Below, one piece after another: positions 1-9,575 of a DNA stretch of 64,000 nucleotides. The stretch comes from Leptoclinus maculatus (Eukaryota > Chordata > Actinopteri > Perciformes > Stichaeidae), in NCBI GenBank assembly GCA_032191485.1, contig JAVDOI010000011.1:20757887-20821886 (forward strand). The letters run 5' to 3'. The notes beneath the pieces were generated by a model that saw only the letters and a program-made list of their open reading frames with translations, did not search any database and was not told the DNA's origin. A program made the position numbers and the translations under genes. The number at the start of each line of letters is the position of its first letter. The first letter of the stretch is position 1.

Positions 1-536
1 AGCATCTGCTCTTGACTCAGCATAATGACCTAAAAGAAATCACGAGAGCATTTCACAAGTTGCCCTTGAGTTTTTAATCTATGACTTGACAGAATGAAAC
101 CCATTTTTCAAGATGAAATTGAGTATTCTTCTCAGCAAAGACTTCACTCTTATTGTCTGGCGACGGCATCAACGACGACGTGATTTGAACTTCAATGAAA
201 TGCCTTCAACAGATTGACAAGGCCACCCTGAATCAGGGTTTTGAGGCGTACAGACAATACTGATATGAGGGGATTTTAGATGAATTAGTCATCCGTGGCT
301 TCATGTAAAACATCTCAAGGACAAGCTGCCAACTGCATCGAAACAAGCAATGTATTGTGCTCCGTTTTTCTACAAATCCTTGACTTTACTGTCATGATGT
401 CTTTATTAATGTAACCCAGTGTCTCATTTTAGCCATGTGCTATTATTGATGTTGAAATAATTCCTGGTCTGTAGCCCATATGAGGTGCCTCGTCTTCGTA
501 GCGCTGCGTCTTAGGAAGTCATGTGACGTAGTACAA
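1..536. other. Unannotated spacer
   Basis: I see no gene, RNA or recognisable element here. The base composition is mixed, with no microsatellite longer than a few units. Sequence resembling the Rep-A interspersed family begins near the right end. Confidence 0.5.
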
Positions 537-924
537 AGTCTGCATAGGGAGGATAGCGGGGTGGATGGACGGATCGAACAAGCACAGGACTTTAACCCAG
601 GGGACCGCTGTTTGTGTCCCATGTCAACCGTCATTTAACTGTTTCTTACTTCTGTTATGTAACTTTACGTACTTAACAAATGCCACCTAACTATGTAAGT
701 TGTGCAACAAGCGTACTAATTTTAGCCAACAAACATACTTATTTTGACCAAAACCACGATCTTTCCCTAAACGTAACCAAGTACTTTAGACGTACTTATT
801 TTAACCCAAACCATGGCCTTTTCTTCTAAACCTTACCAAATAGTTTTGTTGCCTAAACTTAACCAAGTAGTTCAAATGTACTTATTTAAAACCAATCTAC
901 AGTCCACACTTTTCCTGAACCTAA
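537..924 (+). repeat. Rep-A interspersed repeat, copy 1 (left part)
   Basis: This is the left part of an interspersed family with at least eight copies or fragments in the window. Diagnostic motifs run in order: a purine-rich GGTGGATGG block, CACAGGACTTTNACCCAGG followed by GAGACC/GGGACC, GTTTGTGTCCCATG, an AAACCATG(A/G)(T/C)CTTTTC block, and CCTAAACCTAACCAA with GTTTTGTTGCC. Here the last block is interrupted exactly at TAA by the element at 925-1789 and resumes at 1793 (ACCAACCAGTTTTGTTGC). I do not recognise a coding region. The family is probably a non-autonomous mobile element of unknown class. Confidence 0.6.
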
Positions 925-1789
925 AGCCCCAGTTCCACCGAAAGCCGGATGTCCCCGGATACACTACGGATCAGATCCGGGGTCATCCGGGAGTGGAATC
1001 GTAGTGAAACCGTAGTCAGTCCGGGACGTTCCGTGATTAACCGTAGTAAAACCGTGGCCATCCGTGCTGAACCGTGGCCATCCGCGGCCGTCCGTGGTGT
1101 ATCCGGGAAGACGAGCGGCTCGTCGGACGTACAACTAACATCCGGGGTGATCCGGGGACATCCGGGAATGGAGAGGGGGGCGCCGTTGATCGTAGCGCAT
1201 CCGGGAAGAACCGTAGTAGGACCGGGATGAACCGTAGCATAACCGTGTTAATCCGGGATGAAACGGGAGCTAGTTGACACCCCGGATGGGTTTAATTTTC
1301 GGCGTGTTGTTGTCGTCGGAGGAAGATTCTTCTTCTCTTCTTTTCTTTTTCTTCTTCTGCAGCAGCAGCAGCAGCAGCAGCTTTCTTCTTTGCAGCAGTC
1401 ATCGCCTTCTTCTTGGGTTTAATTTTCGGCATGTTGTTGTCCTTTCAAATATTTTCGGAAGAGTGATTTTGTCTCTGAAAATCAGAACTATTTATACCCT
1501 GACGCTTCATCCGGGACGCATCTGTGACGCATCCGGGCCGTGTTCGTGGTGTATCCGTAGTTGAACCGTGGTCAAACCGTGCTCATCCGTGGCCATCCGG
1601 GATGAACCAGGCTTCAACAGGGGTGATCCGTGGCAGAACCGTAGTAGAACCGGGAAACATGTCAAATGTGTTGTCATCCGGGACGATTTCCTTCCCGGAT
1701 CACCCTGGTTCACCGCGGATCACCCCGGTTCTCACCTCTTTTTATCCGAGGTGATCCGGGGACATCCGGCTTTCGGTGGAACTGGGGCT
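925..1789. mobile_element. Non-autonomous DNA transposon, Harbinger-like
   Basis: The ends are perfect 36-bp terminal inverted repeats (925-960 and 1754-1789) beginning AGCCCCAGTTCCACCG. The element is flanked by a 3-bp duplication TAA (922-924 and 1790-1792), which fits the TWA target preference of PIF/Harbinger elements. Deleting it and one TAA restores the Rep-A sequence seen elsewhere in the window, so the boundaries are well supported. The interior is built from short variants of ATCCGGG, ATCCGTGG and ACCGTAGTA, and has a central GAA/CTT- and CAG-rich block. No transposase is present. The class rests only on duplication length, and no Harbinger coding sequence is visible. Confidence 0.8.
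1292..1432 (-). CDS. Small Lys/Ala-rich open frame inside the transposon
   Basis: An ATG-initiated 46-codon frame encodes MPKIKPKKK, a short spacer, eight consecutive alanines (the CAG/GCT microsatellite), an EEEKEKKRRR basic run and a stop. It resembles a histone-tail or nuclear-localisation composition. A direct repeat (about 28 bp, one mismatch) sits at each end of the frame: GTTTAATTTTCGGC then A/G then TGTTGTTGTC at 1289-1313 and 1417-1440. The frame may be an artefact of a trinucleotide-rich segment duplicated inside the element. I do not recognise it. Confidence 0.15.
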   Translation of the reverse strand: MPKIKPKKKAMTAAKKKAAAAAAAAEEEKEKKRRRIFLRRQQHAEN

Positions 1790-1792
1790 TAA

Positions 1793-1974
1793 CCAACCAG
1801 TTTTGTTGCGCAGGCACACTAATTGTCTGTGTTGCTGGACATTTGGCAGGAGAACACATACAAAAATTCAAAGAAATTATGTGTAAGATATATAATTGAA
1901 CCCTTATATAAAGAAACCATAAACTGAAAAACTGGAGAAAGACGGGATCAGTAAACCCCAACTGAACCAAACCA
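1793..1974. other. Rep-A tail and spacer
   Basis: The first 20-25 bases continue Rep-A copy 1 past the inserted transposon. The rest has no recognised feature. Confidence 0.4.
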
Positions 1975-2165
1975 GAGAAAGTGAGCATTTGCATTGCATG
2001 CATGGTGACGCGGTCGCAGCCCTTCCCTCGCCGTCTGATACCGGTGCACAAGGCACCCTTTAGTGTCTTTATGAGACGCACCAGGCTTTGAAGTAACTAC
2101 AATGTAAACCCACCGGCATCATTATTAGACACTAATGCTCCGGGAGTTTGATGACTTATGTATAA
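1975..2165 (+). repeat. Rep-B interspersed repeat, copy 1
   Basis: Shares collinear sequence with 45690-45840: TAACTACNATGTAAACCCA, a C/G-rich stretch, TTAGAC, then AATGCTCCGGGAGTNTGATGA and a TATAAAG block. A GC-rich segment (GACGCGGTCGCAGCCC) precedes it. The family identity is unknown to me. The two copies differ upstream, so the 5' boundary is uncertain. Confidence 0.5.
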
Positions 2166-2488
2166 AGCCTGAAAAAACAAAACAGTGCTGGTGGAATGGG
2201 AAGTGGATGGGTGTTTGGGAACACTATGGATGATTTCTGGTTATGGAGACATAAAGCCTTTTGTGTTTCCAGAGGGAGCTGTGTTAGTCTGAATAGATAA
2301 AAGAAATTTGGAACGTTGTGGCGTGGAGTTAGAAATAAGTGCTTATCAGCCCTCTGTACCCGTCTCCTCATCTCTGCTTGAGGCTATAGGCTCAATAAAT
2401 CAGTTGGGTATTCTTTTAAAATGCCAAAAGGCCAACAAGCTCCCATAAGATTTATCTTTTTTTCTCTGTCCCGTCCTTTGTTCTAAAG
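2166..2488. other. Spacer upstream of the candidate exon
   Basis: Contains no recognised element. The last 40 bases are pyrimidine-rich (TTTTTCTCTGTCCCGTCCTT) and could be the polypyrimidine tract of the exon that follows. Confidence 0.4.
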
Positions 2489-2630
2489 TGTGAGGCATTG
2501 CTGGAATACGGCCACGTTTCCAGGGACCTCCGTGTTGGTGCTGAGGCAATGGTTAGCATCTGGTGCTACAGCAAAGAGATCATTGGCAAAGACCTACCCA
2601 TCACCGCTGTATTACGCCCCAGAGAAAGAG
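2489..2630 (+). CDS. Candidate internal coding exon, gene unidentified
   Basis: A 142-nt segment lies between an acceptor (pyrimidine tract then CTAAAG) and a strong donor (AGAG followed by GTGAGTATG). One frame is open and protein-like across the whole exon: it starts CEALLEYGHVSRDLRVGAEA, continues MVSIWCYSKEIIGKDLPITA and ends VLRPRER, leaving a phase-1 donor. The mix of hydrophobic, charged and cysteine residues looks like a folded extracellular or C2/MG-type beta domain more than a random frame, but I cannot name the family. No partner exon with compatible phase was found nearby, so the adjoining exons would lie outside the window or across a long intron. The acceptor AAG is less usual than CAG. 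Confidence 0.55.
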
Positions 2631-2739
2631 GTGAGTATGCTTTAACACACTGAGTGTCCTCTGCTGCACTGGCACCTACTCATATCCTGCTGTGGCATAA
2701 ATATATGACACCTGCCTCATTTAGATGCAGAACCAGTCA

Positions 2740-3120
2740 TCCCATCCCTCTCTGCTACATTCAACCCATCCCTCACTCCCTGCCTTTCTGCATTTCTTCC
2801 GTCATCCATTTAACCCCCGTCCATCCATTTAGTTATCTCCAGCACTCTCTCTCTTTCTTTCTATCCATCCATTCATTTTCACTTATCAGGGGTAATCATT
2901 TATCTCCATTTGAGGTGACGGAGAGTTGAACCCCCCCCCCCGTAATCTCCCCCCTGTTCATCCCTCTCTCTCCCTCTATCTGCATTCCCTCTTAGTCAGT
3001 CCATCAACCCTTTCCACCTCTCTCTCCATCAGTGCTATCGCTTAGTCTTTGTTCCCATTTACTCCTCGCTCTCCCCGTGTTTCTCATCATCTCGCCCATC
3101 GTCTCTCAGGCTTGCTTTCA
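2740..3120. repeat. Pyrimidine-rich low-complexity tract
   Basis: The plus strand is strongly C+T-rich (CCATCC, CTCTCTCC, TTTCTTTC units) and includes a run of about 13 C at 2929-2941. Similar tracts occur at 34140-34440, 36480-36720 and 54190-54580. The open frames crossing it are low-complexity artefacts. Confidence 0.6.
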
Positions 3121-3763
3121 TAGGTAGTTCAGCCTGAAAAAAAAACCACACAGGGTAGTGTGGCGAAAAATGTGATCCTGGCTCAACTTTGAAACACAGA
3201 CACTGTAAAAGTGTTGTCGAAGAACCGCCATAAATATTCGGCTCTTTCCTGCCTTCTTCGTCTGCAATGGCTTTCCTGTGTGTTCCCCCAAGTATGTACA
3301 CGGATAATCGTGGTGGACAACTAAGGAAACATGGGACATTAGCCGGACAACTTATTCCAGCTGCATGGTTCTTTCGCTAGACGTAGTGTTCTCGTAAACG
3401 CACCTGCAAACCTGTGTAAATATGAAAGTGTTGGGAAAATCGAATGACTAAAGAAGTATGTTGACTTACAAAGACTTATATCCTCAGGTGAACTTTCGAG
3501 GCCTGTGTCCTCGTATTTCCTCAGACACCAAGCGTCTCGGATATCTTTCCTCTTGGGGGCTAGCAGATGTTTGTCCTAAATAAGAGACAATAAAGCTGGA
3601 GTAGACGTCAATACTTGAGCAGAGCTGATTTGCTACCAAGACTTCCTGATTTCATAGAATGACCCTTGGACCAGAACAAATTGTTCAAGTGATGTTCCAG
3701 GCTTTGTGATAATTACGCTGTGTGAAACGCAATTCATGTGTTATCCTTTGTGACGTAAATTAC
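3121..3763. other. Unannotated spacer
   Basis: No gene recognised. The segment 3600-3763 may belong to the same LTR-like unit as the promoter core that follows, but similarity to the solo LTR at 25.7 kb is weak before 3764. Confidence 0.35.
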
Positions 3764-3910
3764 CCTGTGCCAGCCCACTGCATGTTGTTTACTCAGTATA
3801 AATATCAGAGACTCGGAGACAGATCTTCAAGAAAACACTTCATACTTCACACACTTTATAATACTTAGCTTCAAAATAACACCGGAGTGCCACAGAGCCC
3901 CTTAAGCATG
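3764..3910 (+). promoter_or_regulatory. TATA promoter with first-exon-like segment, LTR-related core
   Basis: A good TATA box (TATAAATA, 3797-3804) is followed about 30 bases later by an adenine/cytosine-rich leader, then AAGCATG joined directly to a consensus donor GTGAGTAG at 3911. That arrangement suits a first exon ending just after its start codon. The 60 bases around the TATA box (3764-3825) match the minus strand of the solo LTR at 25825-25884 with about 7 or 8 mismatches (shared TGCATGTTGTTTACTCAGTA, with CCTGTGCCAGCCCA upstream). The promoter is therefore probably LTR-derived, or is a decayed LTR itself. No second exon was found. Confidence 0.4.
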
Positions 3911-6900
3911 GTGAGTAGTGGTGGACAACATTTGTTACACTGCAGATCTATTTCAGTAATGTGTCAGAAGTTTAATATGCAGCTAAATACATGGAAATAC
4001 GCAGGCACTAAGCAACATCTTATGTTATGTTTAGGGACTGTAAGTAATCATTACCTGACATGAAAGAGGGACATGGTAGTGTGGTGTAAGAAAATAAGAC
4101 AAACACATACATATTAGGCAAACAAATCCTAATAATTAATTCATATTTTCTGGAAAAAAAAGAGCAGTTGCGAGTCCAGCATTTTTATGGATTCCTTTGT
4201 TTTTTTTAAAGCAATTTAACCGAGGTGAGTAAAGAGTATATTTCTACAAAGAAGAGCATCCAAGTGTTTGATGCTGTGTGTCAAACAGGAAACGTCTCTG
4301 AGGCCAAAGGAGTAGTTTACTTTGGCAAACAGATAAAGTCTAAGATCATCCCAAAATGTCAAGGTTTCCCCTTAGGTAAAGAAGAGATGAACAGGGGTTT
4401 CTTTAGATTTCCGACAGAGCTGTCTATCTTGTTGTTGGTGACAGTTAGTTGGGTGAATTGTTTTACAATACAAAGCAACACATTCTAGTCAGGTCCAGAT
4501 GTGGTTTAATGGCCGTCGGCTCCGTTGCATGTTGCCCATGTTACACGCTGCTTATGTCTCGGAGTTTTGTCAGAAAACCAGAAGCTTCCATTCCAAATCG
4601 ATGCCTGTGCAGATCAATTAAAGATGCTTGGCTTACCACACATATAGATTAATGTTGTTCGACAATGTGTTGCCAAAGTGCACGCATGAGTTGTAGTGGA
4701 ATTAATTCAGTAAGGCCTCGGGGTACAGGTGTGTTTATTTGTGCCCATTAAAGATTCATGGTTTATGGGCATGTCATTGCTATCTAACATGAAGCGTGCG
4801 CTCCTGGAAAATGGAAGAACGTCACACATTCCAAGTTTTTGGTTGGAAATACATCGGTGGTTATTAATATACAAGACAAGCGCTGCTTTCGAAGCAATCG
4901 TAACGATGGATGAATTAAACATGCGTTTGTAAGGTAATGCCTCATAAATATTGCAACATGTTGTAGTGTGTTGGAGGCTATTCTTCAAAGTAGGATGTTT
5001 AATGAGCAGGATCTTTTTTTGCAGGCAAACTCGTTTAAATATTCTGGAATGCTTCGAGCTAAAGGTAGCTGTGTTGTGTGTGTCTGTGTGCAAGAGAACG
5101 AATAACTGTGTGTGTGTGTGTGTGCACGAGGACCTGACATCCAGTGTGGTGTGAGCATCCAGGCAGGATATTGGATGCGATGATGGTATATTGGTTCCTA
5201 ATCCTCTGGAGAATTTAATGCATGTGGTGGTGAGTTCACATCCACACTCGTCTGACCTGGTTACAGGATTACAGGAAACTTACTGTCGGAAAAACTGCAA
5301 TGCAAGGAGAGACCATGCAAGAGTCGGAGGCAAACAGGAAACAAAGAGTGTGACTCTGACCCTGAAATTCGATCGATTTGCCTATTAATATTGATGGAAT
5401 TAAGGTATTTGAATGGATAAATAAATAGATTGTAATCAAATATTAACCCTTAAAAAAAGGACCTCGTTAGCAAGATCCTGTTAAAATCAATCTCAAATAA
5501 AAACCATAACTATAGCACTCATTCCCTTTTGCAGCTCATAGCTAAGGCCTCTGCCCCTCATGTAAGTAGTATGCGTGTGATGACGTCATTAAGGGAAGTC
5601 ACGAGTGGAACGTAATAAAACCATCAAAGCGCCTTTGCTCAATGATCTGAAAAATGATGTGATAAATACAAAAAATACAATCATTACTATTTATAGACCG
5701 TTTCGCTGAGGCTGTGCAGACTTTAGCAGATGAAGCATTTGAAGAAATGACATCACAGTTACCAATGTAGGCACTACAATGTTGGCATTAAAGGGTTTTG
5801 TATGTTTACAGGGGTAAATTGAGGAGTTATTCATGGTATTTTAGGGGATTCTTGTTCAAAATATATACCTATATAAAACTTTATTTTAATTTCCATAACA
5901 GTGTTCTAGTATACGTAGTAGTAGTATTTTAAATCAAGGTACAATGAAGCACATACCTTGTTTTTATAAAGAGAACACACTCCTTGAGGTTTATATTATG
6001 TTATCTCACTCTGTTTCACTTGAGTTGATATTTACACGTTATGTACGTGTGTTCCTTCATAGCTCTGAGGGCTCTTTCATGCTGCAGCATCACTGCAGTG
6101 AGAACATGTCTGCAGGGCCAACATAAATATCTGTGGACAATTATAGAAAACTGTGGATGAGTTAATTTAAATAAACAAGGCAATCTATATTACATTAAAC
6201 GTCAAGAGCCAAGGTGCAAAATAAACAGATTCTAAAATTCCCATTTAAGAGCCAAGAGAATAGGAAATAAAAGCAAGCTAAAATATAATAAGACATGTTC
6301 AAAATACAAGATTGAAAGTTACACTTCAGTGTAAGAAATCATTTATGAAAGGCAGCGGCAAACACAAACGTCTCCAGCCTTGATTCAAAAGAAAGAAGAA
6401 GAGTTGCTAACTTGACCCGCCACATTTTGGTGTGATCTTTCAATTCTCGCGTGACCTCATGACATTGCGAGGATCCAGCCGTCTTCAAAGGTGAGAGGGT
6501 TGCAGCTTTCTGGGTCTTTGTTCCAGATATGTGGTGCATAAAAAACGGAACGTTGCTTCTTCATGTTTAGTTTTGACTCTGGGGACAGAAAGCAGACCTG
6601 TCCCACAGGACCTTAGAGGTGGTTGATTTGGTAAATAGGACATCTGTAGGATAAAAATTGTGACAGTAAATTGGTGCAAGATAAATATGAAGTGACAGAT
6701 TGTCAGCTTTTATGTGGAGGTTTTCAGTAGCTTAGATAAAATATATAAATAACACTTTTTGGACACATTGCCCACTCTTATTTTATATTTTGATTGACTG
6801 ACACTGAACAGTTTTATTTTTTCAATGTATGTCAAACTGACAAAGCTTTCCTTAAAATGACTGACAATGTATGACAGTTGCAATTAGAACCTTTTAAGAC

Positions 6901-7030
6901 GTATTCCTGTCCAGCTTCAGAATGTTTGATCAGTAGCTCTGACATGTATTTAGAGATACATGGGATCTCATTCACTGAGGCTGCGCGTGTCTACTGTTTG
7001 TTGGCAATGCAATGTGTTTGTTGCAGAGAG
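3911..7030. other. Long AT-rich spacer
   Basis: No convincing gene. It holds a (TG)n tract near 5107-5123 and several TAATTAA-type motifs. The open frames are short, lack splice signals and are not protein-like. Confidence 0.5.
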
Positions 7031-7034
7031 TTTG

Positions 7035-7165
7035 TACTTTCAGAGCAATGGGCCTTCGGAACAATGGGAGTTTGTTTTTGGGGGTAACGGGCTTTCACTC
7101 CAATGGGACAATTTTCTGGCTATTGAGATTTCGGAATAATGGGCCGTAGGAACAATGAGCAGTTC
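7035..7165. repeat. Degenerate CAATGGGC-type repeat
   Basis: Repeats the pattern (GGAA)CAATGGG(C/A) several times (near 7040, 7060, 7100, 7138 and 7150) with variable 15-30 base spacers, including GATTTCGGAATAATGGGC. The reverse complement of 62505-62560 carries the same motifs (GGAGCAATGGGCGTAGG, GATTTCGGAATTGGGC), so the two sites look like parts of one repeat family. Confidence 0.4.
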
Positions 7166-8110
7166 CCAAAATTCACCATGTTATCACGCAGTAGTTTGTT
7201 GATACAACATAAGCATTGTGTTTGTTGTTCTCCACATGAAAAGAGGAAGGTTTCGTCTAAACTCCTCAAAGCCGTTGTTCAGATTCCCTAATATAACCGC
7301 TAATTGCAAACAAGCTAACACAGAGGTTACACACAAACTTAAAAAAAAAAAAAGTTTATATCAAACATTATGGAACAGCACAAACAATATACATCATACA
7401 CCTCACATCACCTTCTTAAATTCCATTCATTTTGTAATACGATGTATAATTTTCAGTGAATGCGCCTCATGCTCCACCCGGATAATTATTGTAATTACCG
7501 ATTAATGTTAAATAAAACCACCTTTATGAACGCAATTGTGTTAATGTATGTAAATGTGCTTGTTTGTATGGAAATATGTAAATGTGACAGCCACAACGCT
7601 TCACTGAGCACCACTGTTGCAAAGCCGTTTGCAGTAATTGCTTAACCTTTGAAATTTGTGGGAATTAAATAAGTGGCTAGATCTGTTAAAGTTGAAAACA
7701 GCTATCATTTGAAACATGGGCGTAGGGGGCATTGGAAATGTGGGTGGAACAATCTAACTGGGGGTCTTGTCAATTTGCTACTTTTATGATAGCATGAGAA
7801 ACATTACCCAGCATATTTTAGTAATTTCATCCAGAGAAAGTGGTTGGCTCCAGATCACATATTTGAAGGTACCGAAAAGCTGAGAGTACATCAATCGTTT
7901 CAGAGCCATCTTTAATAACAACTTGTTTTTTTATCTAAACTTGGGCTTGTATGTTATTGTTATTTCTGTTAAATTAATCTCTTTATTGTTGTCAGATTAA
8001 TGAGTAAAGTGAAGAAGACGACTGTAGTCAAAGTGCCGCTAAGCATTCTCTCCGATAAACTACCGGTATATTCATCTTCCAAACACGTCTACTTCCATGC
8101 ATGAAGAATC
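7166..8110. other. Unannotated spacer
   Basis: No gene or named repeat recognised. A 13-base A-run lies near 7341. Confidence 0.4.
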
Positions 8111-8215
8111 ACCAGGGCCTTGTTTCAGAAAGCTGGTTCAATAACCTCTGAGCCCTGAACTCTGAGATGGGGAAACCCAGAGTTTTCGGTTCCAGGACAG
8201 TTGATCAGTTTGTTC
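8111..8215 (+). repeat. Fragment of a common teleost interspersed repeat
   Basis: GGCCTTGTTTCAGAAAGCTG, then CTCTGAGATGGGGAAACCCA and CAGAGTTTTCGGTT, match my recollection of a very abundant fish repeat with the pattern GTTTCAGAAAGC...CTCTGAG...GAAACTCTGAGTTTTC. It is a short fragment and the family name is not certain. Confidence 0.45.
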
Positions 8216-8231
8216 ACTCTTTGTTCATGTT

Positions 8232-8265
8232 CATGTCGAGCTAACACTCTTGTTAGCTCGACATG
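8232..8265. repeat. Perfect 14-bp inverted repeat (hairpin)
   Basis: CATGTCGAGCTAAC (8232-8245) and its exact reverse complement (8252-8265) are separated by the six-base loop ACTCTT. It lies at the edge of the interspersed-repeat fragment and could be its terminal hairpin. There is no T-run typical of a Pol III terminator and no gene context. Confidence 0.7.
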
Positions 8266-9115
8266 CATGTGCTACGCAAAGATAGGGAGGATGTGTTTAT
8301 TATTGTGATTGAGGGGTCTAAAGTAATTACTTTAAGAAGTGGGCTTATGATTTCAAATAGTAAGACATCACGGAAAAAGCTATTTGGTTTGAGCTGACGT
8401 GTTGTTAGGGGCTCTCCAAGGACAAAGGCACAACAATTAGAATGTGTATCTTCTCTGAAGATGAAAGACACTGTGCATCTATCAGTGTAATGAATGCAAA
8501 ACAGAGTTAATTTTAGGTAAAGGCACATAACTAATTGTTATTCACAGGATTTACAATTTCACAACTCAAGGCTATCTTCATGTAGCTACCCAAAAACATG
8601 TTCAATTCAACCTCCTACGATGTGCAACTAAGTTACAATCATGTATCATGTATGTATAAAGCACTTGCTGGGATCACATCTCGTCTGTTCACATATTACC
8701 CTCAGACGTCATCCTCAGTGCATCCTCATTATGGCTTAATTAAACGACCACATCAGAGTTGGTGATTGTTGGAAGTGGAAAGGGCTAAACAAGACAGTTG
8801 TGGTTTACAATCCGCAAAGTAAAATTGCTGTGTTTTAATGGAGTCTTGCAGCTTTGAGGAGAGCATATTAATTGAAATCCCTGTTTATTTAGTTTCTTTT
8901 TTAATAGGCCTACATCATTTCAGTCTGTGTATATATAGTTTTATGGAATGCAAAATCAATAGAACTTGTAATGTACTGAATTATTCTAAATAACTTTTTC
9001 ACACTCGCTAAAATGTTCTAATGTGTCTTCTCCTAATGCTAGGAAGGAGTCTTGCTTAGCCTCTGTAGGACCCTTCCTACAAAGGAAGCATCCTTGACTT
9101 TGAGAAACACCTTCT
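8266..9115. other. Unannotated spacer
   Basis: Nothing recognised beyond AT-rich sequence and a TATATATAG motif near 8930. Confidence 0.4.
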
Positions 9116-9119
9116 GTGT

Positions 9120-9575
9120 GTGTGTGATCGCCTGCAGGTGCGCCGGAGTCAGGGCTGAACCAACAGCTGCATCTCATCTCCACAATATATTCCACACTGC
9201 TCCGACCTAAACTCAGCTACCGGTAAGTGTCTGCTATGTTTGAGCCCCTCGTTACCGTTCTTAGCTTCTAGTTCTTGTTGTTTGTTCCCCGTGACTCGTT
9301 GCGCTCTCCGTTTCGCCCTCACAGTCCTGACTCCAGTCACTTGCTTCACTTGGTGAAGTCTGCTGTTCTGCTCCGCTCCGCATCCCAGCTCACTCGGTCC
9401 CCCTGGATATTACTCTGGACCTGCTCCCACGGTCTCCCTCTGCCCTGCTTAAGCCTCACTCATCGACTCTCTGCTGCCAGCTCCATTACTCAGGCTCAGC
9501 TATATTCCTAATACTAGTGGTCAGTCATCTTAACCACATTCTAGTTGTCACCTAACTGTAGGAATAAAACATATA
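9120..9575 (+). repeat. LTR-like or transcript-leader-like block
   Basis: A C-rich block contains GATCGCCTGCAGGTGCGCCG, AACAGCTGCATCTCATCTCC, a splice-donor-like CTACCGGTAAGTG at 9220, many CTCC/CTGC/GCTC words and AATAAAAC at about 9563. Composition and word use resemble the U3-R-U5 of fish Gypsy-type LTRs, which typically carry CACCTG...CAGCTGCAT and ATTACTC motifs and a polyadenylation signal. No TG...CA termini or target duplication were found, so it is only a tentative fragment. Confidence 0.3.
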
